DNA of 64,000 nucleotides from Aeromicrobium phoceense (GTDB lineage: Bacteria > Actinomycetota > Actinomycetes > Propionibacteriales > Nocardioidaceae), in assembly GCF_013868155.1 (NCBI RefSeq), contig NZ_JACEOG010000001.1, forward strand, positions 1,364,001 to 1,428,000, given 5' to 3'. Shown here piece by piece: positions 36,614 to 45,133 of this stretch. Both the position numbers and the translations under genes were made by a program. Position 1 is the stretch's first letter. Each line of letters begins with the position of its first letter. The notes under the pieces were generated by a model. The model saw only the letters and a list, made by a program, of their open reading frames with translations, did no database searches and was not told where the DNA came from.

Positions 36614-37957
36614 ATGAGCTCCTTGCGGATGGTGTTGGCGTGCGGCGCGGTGTCGGCGGTGATCGGTGCCGGATCGGCCCTGGTGGTGACGACGGCCTCG
36701 GGCGATGATGCGGTGCGGGTCAGCTCGCCGATGTACGGCTGCATGGACGTCGCTGAGGGATCGCTCTACCTGTCGGACGCGTCGGCCTCGTGCGCGGACG
36801 ATCTGGTGCCTGTCACGTGGCAGGGCTCGGAGGAGGCCGCCGACGGTTCCGATGGCGAGGACGGTTCCGATGGCGAGGACGGCTCCGACGGTGAGGACGG
36901 CTCGGACGGCCTCGATGGCGCCGATGGTGCGGCGGGCGCCGACGGCGGCTCCGGTGCGAAGGGCGCCGATGGCCAGGACGGCGCCGCGGGCGACAAGGGC
37001 GCGAAGGGTGACGACGGCGCTACCGGTGCGAAGGGCGACAAGGGTGACCCCGGCGCTGCGGGTGCGACCGGCGCCAAGGGTGACGACGGCGCGACCGGCG
37101 CGGCAGGTGCCAAGGGAGACAAGGGCGACAAGGGCGACGAGGGCGCTGCCGGTGCGGCCGGCGCCAAGGGTGACGACGGCGCGACAGGTGCCGCGGGTGC
37201 CGCGGGTGCCAAGGGAGACAAGGGCGACAAGGGCGACGACGGCGCCGCAGGTGCCAAGGGCGACAAGGGCGACGACGGCGCCGCAGGTGCCAAGGGCGAC
37301 AAGGGCGACGACGGAGTCGTCCCGTGGAGTGCCGTGTCCACGTGGAGTGCCTCGACCACCTACAGCGCAGGCCCGCCGGCCTCGGTCGTGACCCGCGGCG
37401 GCAACACCTACGTGGCCGCCCGTTCCTCGATCGCGGCCGACCCGGCCGCCTCGCCCGCGGACTGGATCCTCGTCGCGGCAGCCGGCGCGAAGGGCGACAA
37501 GGGCGACCAGGGTGCCGATGGCGCGGCGGGCGCGACCGGCGCGACCGGCGCGACCGGCGCCGCGGGAGAGACCGGACCCGCTGGCCCGGTCGGCCCTGCG
37601 GGCGATACCGGTCCTGCCGGACCGACCGGTCCGATGGGACCCGCCGGACCGCAGGGCCCCGCCGGCAACTCCCTGCTCTCCGGGCAGTTCAACCAGTGGC
37701 AGGGCTCCGGTCGCGCGTTCCGCGATGACTACGACTGCACGATGGGCAGCATCGTCCTCGGCGTCGGTTCGCGCGGCATCCCGGCCGACGGCCGCCTGAT
37801 GGCGATCCAGCAGAACTCGGCGCTGTTCTCCCTCATGGGCACCACGTTCGGCGGGGACGGCGTCAACACCTTCGCGGTTCCGGATCTGCGGGCCGTGACC
37901 CCGAACGGACTGCGCTACAGCGTCTGCTCGATCGGCATCTATCCGTCGTCGGAGTGA
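36614..37957 (+). CDS. secreted collagen-like protein with phage tail-collar C-terminus (447 aa)
   Basis: A signal sequence or anchor (about 5-27) is followed by a short Cys-containing region. Then come about 53 Gly-X-Y triplets (about 76-235) rich in charged KGD and DGA triplets, a small Trp/Tyr module (VSTWSASTTYSAGPPASVV and on, about 237-290) like a CBM5/12 carbohydrate-binding fold, a second Gly-X-Y stretch (about 291-353) rich in GPAG/GATG, and a C-terminal domain (about 356-447) that matches phage tail-collar modules (PADGRLMAIQQNSALFSLMG, GGDGVNTFAVPDLRAVTPNG). It should form a trimeric surface fibre. Ribosome binding site GGAGGGCGAGG just upstream. Confidence 0.8.
   Translation: MSSLRMVLACGAVSAVIGAGSALVVTTASGDDAVRVSSPMYGCMDVAEGSLYLSDASASCADDLVPVTWQGSEEAADGSDGEDGSDGEDGSDGEDGSDGLDGADGAAGADGGSGAKGADGQDGAAGDKGAKGDDGATGAKGDKGDPGAAGATGAKGDDGATGAAGAKGDKGDKGDEGAAGAAGAKGDDGATGAAGAAGAKGDKGDKGDDGAAGAKGDKGDDGAAGAKGDKGDDGVVPWSAVSTWSASTTYSAGPPASVVTRGGNTYVAARSSIAADPAASPADWILVAAAGAKGDKGDQGADGAAGATGATGATGAAGETGPAGPVGPAGDTGPAGPTGPMGPAGPQGPAGNSLLSGQFNQWQGSGRAFRDDYDCTMGSIVLGVGSRGIPADGRLMAIQQNSALFSLMGTTFGGDGVNTFAVPDLRAVTPNGLRYSVCSIGIYPSSE
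36841..37320 (+). repeat. in-gene collagen-type Gly-X-Y coding repeats
   Basis: 9-18 bp tandem units (GGTGCCAAGGGCGACAAGGG-type) inside the collagen-like gene. They encode Gly-X-Y triplets and are prone to change in number. Confidence 0.75.
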
Positions 37958-37967
37958 CGGAAGCGCC

Positions 37968-38516
37968 TCACGCGAGCAGGCCCGCGGCCTGCGCCGCCTC
38001 ACGGTAGGCGCGGGCCAGCGACTCGACGGTCTCGTGGGCGTTCAGTCCGCTGGGGTTCGGCACGACCCAGACCTGCGCGCCGGCGAGGTCCTCGGGCTGG
38101 CGTCCGGGGCGCGCACCCCGCTCACCGAACGCGGTGCGGTACGACGTGATCCCGGCGATCGCGACCACGCGAGGCCGGCGTTCGAGAACGAGCTCGGCCA
38201 GGCGGGCGCGTCCCTCGACCAGCTCAGCCGGGTCGAGCTCGTCGGCGCGCGCCGAGGCCCGCGCCACGAGGTTGGTGATCCCGACGCCCCGGGCCCGCAG
38301 CTGGTCGGCCGCGGCCGCGGGGTCGTCGGTGTCCACCAGTCCGGCGCGCACGAGCGCCGGGTAGAAGCGGTTGCCGCGCCGGGCGAAGTGCAGGCCCGTC
38401 GCTGCACTCACCAGGCCGGGGTTGATGCCGACGAACAGCAGTCGCAGGTCGTCGGGCATCAGGTCCGGGATCGTGCTCCCGGCGAACGACTCCAGCTCGG
38501 CGCGGCTCCAGCCCAC
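37968..38516 (-). CDS. mug: G/U mismatch-specific uracil-DNA glycosylase (182 aa)
   Basis: Uracil-DNA-glycosylase fold. LLFVGINPGLVSAATGLHFA is the Mug/TDG active-site motif (GINPG with Asn as catalytic residue), and VVPNPSGLNAHETVE is the second, DNA-intercalating motif. It removes uracil or thymine from G:U and G:T mismatches. Length is normal. It stands next to msrA with a 4-nt gap in the same direction. Confidence 0.88.
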   Translation of the reverse strand: MGWSRAELESFAGSTIPDLMPDDLRLLFVGINPGLVSAATGLHFARRGNRFYPALVRAGLVDTDDPAAAADQLRARGVGITNLVARASARADELDPAELVEGRARLAELVLERRPRVVAIAGITSYRTAFGERGARPGRQPEDLAGAQVWVVPNPSGLNAHETVESLARAYREAAQAAGLLA

Positions 38517-38520
38517 GCGA

Positions 38521-39156
38521 TCAGGCGTAGCTGACGCCGGTGGCGTGCAGCGGGCAGTAGCCGTACGGGTTCTTCACCAGGTACTGCTGGTGCGGCGCCT
38601 CGGCGTAGTAGTACGCGTCGAGGGGCCGGATCTGCGTGGTGATCTGTCCGTACCCGTGGTCGGTCATCTGCTTCTGGTACGCGTCGCGCGACGCCTCGGC
38701 CTCGGCCTGCTGCTCGGGGCTCGTGGTGAGCAGGATCGAGCGGTACTGCGAGCCGCGGTCGTTGCCCTGGCGCATGCCCTGCGTCGGGTCGTGGTTCTCC
38801 CAGAACACCTTCAGCAGGTCGGCGTAGCTGGTGACCGAGGGGTCGAAGATGACCTTGACGACCTCGGCGTGACCCGTGCGACCGGTGCACACCTCCTCGT
38901 ACGTGGGGTGCGGCGTGTGGCCGCCGGCGTAGCCCACCGAGGTGGACCAGACGCCGGGCTGCTCCCAGAACGTCTTCTCCTCGCCCCAGAAGCAGCCGAG
39001 GCCGAAGACGGCGACGCCGAAGCCCTCGGGTCCGTCGGTCTCGATCGGGTTGCCCGTCACGAGGTGGCGGTCGCCGACCTCGAAGGGGCGGGTGTCGCGG
39101 CCGGGCAGGGCCGAGTCGGCCGTGGGCAGCGTGGTCTTGTCGAATCCGAATCTCAT
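38521..39156 (-). CDS. msrA: peptide methionine sulfoxide reductase MsrA (211 aa)
   Basis: The catalytic motif GCFWGEE has Cys at residue 55. [27 protein letters not shown] and [23 protein letters not shown] are MsrA hallmarks. The C-terminal GYCPLH holds the probable resolving Cys (about 201). It reduces methionine-S-sulfoxide. The ATG at 39156 has AGGAGG about 5 nt upstream. Confidence 0.95.
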   Translation of the reverse strand: MRFGFDKTTLPTADSALPGRDTRPFEVGDRHLVTGNPIETDGPEGFGVAVFGLGCFWGEEKTFWEQPGVWSTSVGYAGGHTPHPTYEEVCTGRTGHAEVVKVIFDPSVTSYADLLKVFWENHDPTQGMRQGNDRGSQYRSILLTTSPEQQAEAEASRDAYQKQMTDHGYGQITTQIRPLDAYYYAEAPHQQYLVKNPYGYCPLHATGVSYA

Positions 39157-39205
39157 GGAACCTCCTGTGTCGTCGTCAACACCGTGCGGCGTCGGGGTGT
39201 TCCCG

Positions 39206-39211
39206 TAGCCT
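39206..39211 (+). promoter_or_regulatory. -10 element (TAGCCT), leaderless type
   Basis: TAGCCT ends 6 nt before the GTG start of the AI-2E family gene. Confidence 0.45.
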
Positions 39212-39217
39212 CGAACC

Positions 39218-40354
39218 GTGAGTGACGAGACGCCACGCGGGTCCGGGCGATACGAGGTTCCCATCGGCGTCGAGATCGCCGCGGCGTGGGCCTGGCGGGT
39301 CGTGGTGATCGGCGCGGCGCTCTACGTCCTCGCGCTCGCCCTGGGCCACTTCTCCGAGGTCACCATCCCCGTCGCCGTGGCCATCCTGCTCGCGGCGCTC
39401 ACGGTCGGCGGCGTCGACTGGCTGCAACGCCACGGGGTGCCGCGGCTGCTGGCGGCGCTCGCGGTCGTGCTGGGGCTCGTCCTCGCCCTCGTGGGCATGC
39501 TCGGGCTCGTCGGGCAGCAGCTCTCCACGCAGTTCGACGACCTGCGCGACAGCGTGGTCAAGGGAATCTCGCAGTTGCAGGACTGGGCGCGCACGGGCCC
39601 GCTCAACCTCTCCGACCGCCAGCTGGCCGACTGGATCGACCGGGTCGAGAAGGCCATCTCCGGCAGCGACACCTCCGTCGTGAACCAGGCCACCGAGGTC
39701 GGCACCCAGATCGGCCACTTCGTCACGGGGTTCTTCATCGCCCTGTTCGCGCTGTTCTTCTTCCTCTACGAGGGCGCCCGGATCTGGTCCTGGGTGGTCA
39801 CCCTCTTCCCCAAGGCGTCCCGTCCGCGCGTCACCTCCTCGGGCCGTGCGGCGTGGGGCTCCCTGACCGCCTTCGTGCGAGCCACGGTGCTCGTGGCACT
39901 CGTCGACGCGATCGGCATCGCCGGCGTCGCGCTGATCCTGCAGGTCCCGCTCGCAGCGGCGATCGGCGTGCTGGTCTTCCTCGGCGCGTTCGTGCCGATC
40001 GTCGGCGCCCTCCTGTCGGGCATGGTCGCGGTGCTGGTGGCCCTCGTCGCCCAGGGGCCCGTCACGGCCCTGCTGATGCTGGCCGGCGTGATCGCCGTGC
40101 AGCAGCTCGAGTCGCACGTGCTCCAGCCGTTCCTCATGGGTGCGATCGTCGCGCTGCACCCGCTGGCGATCCTGCTCGCGATCGCCACCGGACTCGTCGT
40201 TGCCGGCATCGTCGGCGCGCTGCTCTCGGTGCCGTTCGCGGCCTGCCTCAACAGCGTCGTGCGGCACCTCGCATCGGGGGAGCCACCCGACACCGACGGC
40301 ATGCTGGGCGAGGAGTCACGGGACTTCGGCGACCCGCCTCCGGCCACGGCCTAG
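39218..40354 (+). CDS. AI-2E family transporter (378 aa)
   Basis: Seven to eight hydrophobic segments. Two lie near the start (about 25-70), a polar external stretch runs about 95-160, and the rest are grouped from about 170. The [21 protein letters not shown] and [28 protein letters not shown] segments are the family signature. Members export small molecules or act as Na+/H+ antiporters; substrate unknown. Ten bases separate it from ilvA, which has its own -10 hexamer inside this gap and stop region. Confidence 0.85.
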   Translation: MSDETPRGSGRYEVPIGVEIAAAWAWRVVVIGAALYVLALALGHFSEVTIPVAVAILLAALTVGGVDWLQRHGVPRLLAALAVVLGLVLALVGMLGLVGQQLSTQFDDLRDSVVKGISQLQDWARTGPLNLSDRQLADWIDRVEKAISGSDTSVVNQATEVGTQIGHFVTGFFIALFALFFFLYEGARIWSWVVTLFPKASRPRVTSSGRAAWGSLTAFVRATVLVALVDAIGIAGVALILQVPLAAAIGVLVFLGAFVPIVGALLSGMVAVLVALVAQGPVTALLMLAGVIAVQQLESHVLQPFLMGAIVALHPLAILLAIATGLVVAGIVGALLSVPFAACLNSVVRHLASGEPPDTDGMLGEESRDFGDPPPATA

Positions 40355-40357
40355 GCT
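40352..40357 (+). promoter_or_regulatory. -10 element (TAGGCT), leaderless type
   Basis: TAGGCT overlaps the TAG stop of the transporter gene and ends 6 nt before the ilvA GTG, so ilvA can be transcribed independently. Confidence 0.45.
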
Positions 40358-40363
40358 GGTTCC

Positions 40364-41554
40364 GTGGACCTCGACGATGCGCGCGCGGCGCGTGAACTGC
40401 TGGACGGGGTCAGTGAGGTCACCCCGCTGACCCACTCGCGCTGGCTGCACTCCCTCACCGGCTGCGACATCCGGCTCAAGTGCGAGAACCTGCAGCGCGC
40501 CGGGTCGTTCAAGATCCGTGGCGCCTACACGCGGATCGCGCGGCTCTCCGAGGAGGAGCGCTCGCGCGGCGTCGTGGCGGCCAGCGCCGGCAACCACGCC
40601 CAGGGTGTCGCCCTCGCCGCCGCCCAGCTCGGCGCGCACGCCACGATCTTCATGCCCCACGGGGCGGCCCTGCCCAAGGTGGCGGCCACGCGCGGTTACG
40701 GCGCCGACATCCGGTTCCACGGCAACGGCGTCACCGAGTCGCTCACCGCGGCCGAGGAGTTCGCGGCCGAGACCGGCGCCACCCTGATCCACCCGTTCGA
40801 CCACCCCGACATCGTCGCCGGCCAAGCCACCGTCGGCCTCGAGATCATCGAGCAGCTGCCCGAGGTCGCCACGATCCTGGTGCCGCTCGGCGGCGGGGGA
40901 CTGGCCGCCGGCATCGGGCTGGTCAAGACCGAGCGCCCCGACATCCGGGTGATCGGCGTGCAGGCCGAGGCCGCCGCGGCCTACCCCGACTCGCTCGCCG
41001 AGGGCATGCCTGTCCAGGCCGAGCTCGGCGCCACGATGGCCGACGGCATCGCAGTCGCCCGGCCGGGCGAGGTGCCCTTCGGGCTGATCCGCGAGCACCT
41101 CGACGACGTCGTCACCGTGTCGGAGGAGTCGATGAGCCAGGCGCTCATCGGCCTGCTCGAGCGGGCGAAGCTGCTCGTGGAGCCCGCGGGGGCCGTGGGC
41201 GTGGCCGCGCTCCTGGAGCACCCCGACCGGTTCGAGGGCCCGATCGTCCCCGTGCTCTCGGGAGGCAACCTCGACGCCCTGCTGCTGATGGAGGTCATCC
41301 GTCACGGCCTGGCGTCCGGCGGTCGGTTCCTCATGTTCCGCGTGCGCATCTCCGACCGGCCCGGCGAGCTGATGCGCCTGCTGACCGCACTGGCCGAGAT
41401 GGACGTGAACATCCTCAACGTGCACCACGACCGTGGCTCCGAGGCCCTCGGCGTGCGCGAGGTGGAGGTGGCCCTGCAGGTCGCCACCCGCGGTCTCGAG
41501 CACCGCGCCGAGGTCTGGCAGCGGCTCGAGGAGCTGGGGTACGACCCGATCTGA
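40364..41554 (+). CDS. ilvA: threonine ammonia-lyase (396 aa)
   Basis: Fold-type II PLP enzyme. The PLP lysine is in GSFKIRGA (Lys50), SAGNHAQGVALAA binds substrate carboxylate, and PLGGGGLAAG (about 175-184) is the phosphate loop. A single C-terminal ACT domain (about 325-396; RISDRPGELMRLLTALAEMDVNI) follows. The one-ACT, about 400-residue form fits the short threonine dehydratases, biosynthetic or catabolic. It makes 2-oxobutanoate for isoleucine. Confidence 0.92.
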   Translation: MDLDDARAARELLDGVSEVTPLTHSRWLHSLTGCDIRLKCENLQRAGSFKIRGAYTRIARLSEEERSRGVVAASAGNHAQGVALAAAQLGAHATIFMPHGAALPKVAATRGYGADIRFHGNGVTESLTAAEEFAAETGATLIHPFDHPDIVAGQATVGLEIIEQLPEVATILVPLGGGGLAAGIGLVKTERPDIRVIGVQAEAAAAYPDSLAEGMPVQAELGATMADGIAVARPGEVPFGLIREHLDDVVTVSEESMSQALIGLLERAKLLVEPAGAVGVAALLEHPDRFEGPIVPVLSGGNLDALLLMEVIRHGLASGGRFLMFRVRISDRPGELMRLLTALAEMDVNILNVHHDRGSEALGVREVEVALQVATRGLEHRAEVWQRLEELGYDPI

Positions 41555-41567
41555 CGGCGCCGCCCCG

Positions 41568-41624
41568 CGAGTGGCGCAGAAACGCCCGCCACTCGACGAG
41601 TGGCGGGCGGTCTTGCGCCACTCG
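41568..41624. terminator. 57-nt nested palindrome, bidirectional terminator
   Basis: Inner 13-bp stem CGCCCGCCACTCG/CGAGTGGCGGGCG (41583-41609) within outer 11-bp arms CGAGTGGCGCA/TGCGCCACTCG. The 9-mer CGAGTGGCG appears four times, twice in each direction, so alternative pairings exist. It lies between convergent ilvA and greA. Confidence 0.75.
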
Positions 41625-41642
41625 AAGAGGGGCGCTGGGGGG

Positions 41643-42134
41643 TCAGAAGGGCTTGGGCTCGACGATCTCGACCGTGAGCTTCTTGCCGTTGGGCGCCTCG
41701 TAGGTGGCGGGGTCGCCGGCGGACTTGCCCACGATGGCCTCGCCCAGGGGCGAGGTGGGGGAGTAGACGTCGAGGTCGACGCTGGAGTCCATGCTCAGCA
41801 GCTCGCGCGAGCCGAGCAGGAACGTCTCGGTGTCGGTGTCGCCCTCGAAGCGGATCGTGACCTTCATGCCCGCCTCGACGAGACCGTCGTCGGCCGGGAC
41901 CTCGCCGACCTCGGCCCGGCGGAGCCGGTCCTCGAGCTGGCGGATCTGGGCGTCGGTCTTGCCCTGCTCCTCGCGGGCGGCGTGGTAGCCGCCGTTCTCC
42001 TTCAGGTCACCCTCTTCGCGCGCGTTGGCGATCTTCTGGGTGATGTCGGGCAGGACCTCGTTCTTGAGGCGGTTGAGCTCGGCGACGAGTCGGTCGTAGG
42101 CCTCCTGCGTGACCCAGATGGTCTCAGTCGACAT
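41643..42134 (-). CDS. greA: transcription elongation factor GreA (163 aa)
   Basis: The N-terminal coiled coil opens with WVTQEAYDRLVAELNRLKNEVLPDITQKIANAREEGDLKENGGYHAAREEQ; the acidic tip DLKENGGYHAAREEQ enters the RNA polymerase secondary channel. The C-terminal FKBP-like domain contains SPLGEAIVGKSAGD. It rescues backtracked polymerase. ATG at 42134 with GAGGAGA upstream. Followed upstream by the DUF4307 and mca genes, the usual actinobacterial neighbourhood. Confidence 0.95.
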   Translation of the reverse strand: MSTETIWVTQEAYDRLVAELNRLKNEVLPDITQKIANAREEGDLKENGGYHAAREEQGKTDAQIRQLEDRLRRAEVGEVPADDGLVEAGMKVTIRFEGDTDTETFLLGSRELLSMDSSVDLDVYSPTSPLGEAIVGKSAGDPATYEAPNGKKLTVEIVEPKPF

Positions 42135-42199
42135 GGCTGTTCTCCTCACTACGTACGACACCCCGGGACCTCCCGGGGTGAAACCTCGAGTCTACAGCA

Positions 42200-42592
42200 T
42201 CAAACAGGTTCGCAGGAGTCCAAGACGGCGGTGACGGCCCGCCGTTCCGTGCGGATCTCCGCGACCACGCGGACCTGGGCGGCGTCCGAGGCGGGCACCT
42301 CGATCGTCTTCTCGCCGACGACGACCTTGTCCTGGCTCTGCGCGAAGACGCGACACGTCAGGGCCACGGGGTCGTCACGGAAGATCTCCAGATCGACCTT
42401 GGTGGTCCCTGCGTCGACGACCTCGTAGGAGTGGACGCGCGCCTGGTGGACGGGGACGTCGGTCCACGACGCCCACGCGGCCCACGCCACGCCGAGGGTG
42501 ATGCCGATGGCGGCGACGACGGGCCACAGCCAGCGCGGAGTGGTGCGGCGGTGGCGTCCGTAGCGTGCGTCGAGGTCGGTCACGACATCCAT
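42200..42592 (-). CDS. DUF4307 family membrane protein (130 aa)
   Basis: N-terminal RYGRHRRTTPRWLWP, one membrane segment (about 25-45), then a small external beta domain (VHSYEVVDAGTTKVDLEIFRDDPVALTCRVFAQSQDKVVVGEKTIEVPA) with two Cys. This layout and its place between greA and mca define DUF4307. Function unknown. Divergent from mca, with a 29-bp gap. Confidence 0.82.
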   Translation of the reverse strand: MDVVTDLDARYGRHRRTTPRWLWPVVAAIGITLGVAWAAWASWTDVPVHQARVHSYEVVDAGTTKVDLEIFRDDPVALTCRVFAQSQDKVVVGEKTIEVPASDAAQVRVVAEIRTERRAVTAVLDSCEPV

Positions 42593-42621
42593 TGTCTCAG
42601 GGGCGTGGAACACTAAGGGAC

Positions 42622-43509
42622 GTGGTCGAGAACGCCGAAGCCGGCACCCTGCGTCTGATGCACGTGCACGCCCATCCCGACGACGAGTCGAGCAAGGGCG
42701 CCGCGTCCACCGCCAAGTACGTCGCCGAAGGGGTCGACGTCCATGTCGTCACCTGCACCGGTGGCGAGCGTGGATCGATCCTCAACCCGGCGTTCGAGCA
42801 TCCGGGGATCCTGGAGAACCCCGAGCTCATCGCCGAGATCCGCCGCGAGGAGATGGACAAGGCCCGCGAGATCCTGGGCGTCACCCAGGACTGGCTCGGC
42901 TTCGTCGACTCCGGCTGGCCCGAGGGCAACCCCAAGCCGCCGCTGGAGGAGGGCTGCTTCGCGCTGGTGCCGATCGAGGAGGCAGCCGCCCCGCTCGTGC
43001 GCCTCATCCGCTCGTTCCGTCCCCACGTGCTCACCACGTACGACGAGAACGGCGGCTACCCGCACCCCGACCACATCAAGTGCCACGAGGTCAGCGTCTA
43101 CGCCTTCGAGGCGGCCGCCGACCCCGAGCGCTACCCCGATCTGGGCGAGCCGTGGCAGGTCAAGAAGCTCTACTACCACCACGGCTGGTCGCGGTCGCGG
43201 ATCGAGGCGATCAACTCCGCGATGGAGCGCCACGGCCTCGAGTCGCCCTACAAGGACTGGCTGCAGGAGCGCGAGCTCGACCCCGAGCGCGAGAAGCGGA
43301 TGACCACGCGCGTGCCCTGCGCCGAGTACTTCGACGTGCGCGATCGCGCGCTGATCGCTCACGCCACCCAGATCGACCCGAACGGGTTCTGGTTCGCGGT
43401 GCCGCGCGAGGTGCAGGCCGAGGCGTGGCCCACCGAGGACTACGAGCTCGTCACGTCGTTCGTCGACTCGCAGGTTCCCGAGGACGACCTCTTCGCCGGA
43501 CTGCGCTGA
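42622..43509 (+). CDS. mca: mycothiol S-conjugate amidase (295 aa)
   Basis: LmbE-like zinc amidase. HAHPDDE (16-22) and YPHPDHIKCHE hold the Zn ligands and catalytic Asp, and TCTGGERGSILNP and YDENGGYPHPDH are typical of Mca against the MshB deacetylase. It cleaves mycothiol conjugates to mercapturic acids in detoxification. The residue run KLYYHHGWSR and the 295-aa length fit Mca. The GTG at 42622 has AAGGGA close upstream. Confidence 0.92.
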   Translation: MVENAEAGTLRLMHVHAHPDDESSKGAASTAKYVAEGVDVHVVTCTGGERGSILNPAFEHPGILENPELIAEIRREEMDKAREILGVTQDWLGFVDSGWPEGNPKPPLEEGCFALVPIEEAAAPLVRLIRSFRPHVLTTYDENGGYPHPDHIKCHEVSVYAFEAAADPERYPDLGEPWQVKKLYYHHGWSRSRIEAINSAMERHGLESPYKDWLQERELDPEREKRMTTRVPCAEYFDVRDRALIAHATQIDPNGFWFAVPREVQAEAWPTEDYELVTSFVDSQVPEDDLFAGLR

Positions 43510-43516
43510 CCCACGC

Positions 43517-45133
43517 TCAGCGGCGCAGGGCCCGGCGTCCGAGGCCGCGCAGTGGTGCGAGCGCCGCGTCCACGCGTCCGTGGGCGAGTGCGGCGCGCGC
43601 CGCGTTCATCCCCGGAGCGCCGTGCACGCCTCCGCCGGGGTGGGCCGACGCGGAGCCGAGGTAGAGACCGCCGATCGGCGTCTCGGCGCGGCCCAGGCCG
43701 GGGGTGGGCCGGAAGACCAGCTGCTGGTGCAGCTGCGCCGTCCCGCCGTTGATCGCCCCACCGACGAGGTTCGCGTCGCGGGCCTCGAGCTCGCGCGGAC
43801 CCAGCACGCGGCGCTTCAGGATGCGGGATCCGAAGCCGGGCGCCAGCGCCTCGATCCGGGCCTGCATGCGGTCGGCGAACCGCTCGACGTCGTCGTGGTC
43901 CCACGTGCCGCGGATGGAGCCGTCTCCCGCGTCGGCCACGGTCTTCTGCGGCACGTGCGTGTAGGCCCAGACGGACTCGGTGCCCGCCGGTGAGCGGGTG
44001 GGATCGGTCGTGGTCATCTGGCCGGCCAGCAGGAACGGGTGCGCCGGCACGCGCCCGGCGTGGACCTGCTGGAGCGCCTGGTTCATCTCGAAGCGCGAGT
44101 CGGCGACGTGGAAGGTGCCCGGTGCGTACAGGGGCGGCGTGGCCCACGGGATCGGCCCGTCGAGGGCCCAGTCCACCTTGACCGTGCCGGGATCGAGCCG
44201 GAAGTCCTTGATCCGTCGGTGCACGCGGGCAGGCACGTCGGCGGGGTCGAGGAGGTCGCCGTAGAGCTGCGTGACGATCACGTCGGCGATCACGGCGCGG
44301 GTGGCGGTGTGGTGCTCCCCGTCGGCCGTGCGCACCCCGGTGGCCCGGCCGCCGGCGACGTCGATGTGGGCGACGCGGGTCGACGTCTCGATGCGTCCAC
44401 CCAGCGACTCGAGCCGGCGCGCCATCGCCTGCGTCAGCATCCCGGCGCCGCCCTCCGGCACGGGGAATCCCACGGTCTGCCCCAGCATCGTCAGCATGAG
44501 GCCCATCAGCCCGGAGCCGGGGGCGTCCAGCGGGATGTCGGCGTGTCCGGAGTTCCCGGCCAGCAGGAGGGCGGGGGAGGGGCCGCGGAAGCGGGCGTCG
44601 GCCAGGTCGATCACGGGGCTCAGCAGCGTCTTCACGAAGTCCATGCCGCCGACCCGTGGCAGCTTCGCGGCCGTGCTCAGGCCTCCGCGCACCGGCGGGA
44701 AGGGAGTCAGCAACGAGGTGATGAGGGCGTCGCCGATCGTGTCCCACGCGGCGCACAGCTCGAGCCATGCGTCGCCGTCGCCGGGCTGCTGCTGCTCCAT
44801 GAGGGCTGCGGTGATCGCGCGGTCACGGTGCAGCAGGGCCCAGCTGCCGTCGGGAAACGGGTGGCCCAGCACCGCAGGCGCGTGGCGCCAGACCAGGCCG
44901 TGCTCCTCGAGGTGGAACCCCTGGATGGTGCGCGACGCCGCCGCGAGGGGGTAGAAGGTGCTGAACGTGTCGTGCACGAATCCCGGCTGCACGGCCGAGT
45001 CGCTGCGTACCGCGCCGCCGACCGTGTCCTGCTCCTCCAGCACCAGCACCGACCAGCCGGCGTCGATGAGGTGGTTGGCGGCGACCAGGCCGTTCGGCCC
45101 GGCGCCGATGACGATCGCGTCGTGGGTGCTCAT
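43517..45133 (-). CDS. phytoene-desaturase-like FAD oxidoreductase (538 aa)
   Basis: The FAD dinucleotide motif AIVIGAGPNGLVAANHLIDAG lies at 6-26, followed by VLEEQDTVGGAVRS, the Rossmann signature of NAD(P)/FAD oxidoreductases of the carotenoid-desaturase/retinol-saturase group. The C-terminal GLYLGSASAHPGGGVHGAPGMNAARA is the matching second FAD block. Substrate unknown. It overlaps an upstream SDR by ATGA, and that gene overlaps an SRPBCC gene, so the three form one translation-coupled operon. Confidence 0.85.
   Translation of the reverse strand: MSTHDAIVIGAGPNGLVAANHLIDAGWSVLVLEEQDTVGGAVRSDSAVQPGFVHDTFSTFYPLAAASRTIQGFHLEEHGLVWRHAPAVLGHPFPDGSWALLHRDRAITAALMEQQQPGDGDAWLELCAAWDTIGDALITSLLTPFPPVRGGLSTAAKLPRVGGMDFVKTLLSPVIDLADARFRGPSPALLLAGNSGHADIPLDAPGSGLMGLMLTMLGQTVGFPVPEGGAGMLTQAMARRLESLGGRIETSTRVAHIDVAGGRATGVRTADGEHHTATRAVIADVIVTQLYGDLLDPADVPARVHRRIKDFRLDPGTVKVDWALDGPIPWATPPLYAPGTFHVADSRFEMNQALQQVHAGRVPAHPFLLAGQMTTTDPTRSPAGTESVWAYTHVPQKTVADAGDGSIRGTWDHDDVERFADRMQARIEALAPGFGSRILKRRVLGPRELEARDANLVGGAINGGTAQLHQQLVFRPTPGLGRAETPIGGLYLGSASAHPGGGVHGAPGMNAARAALAHGRVDAALAPLRGLGRRALRR

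Noticed and set aside
36766-37359. Minus-strand Ser/Pro/Ala repeat protein across the collagen-like gene
   Set aside because: It is the reverse reading of Gly-X-Y repeats; no signal or start site supports it.
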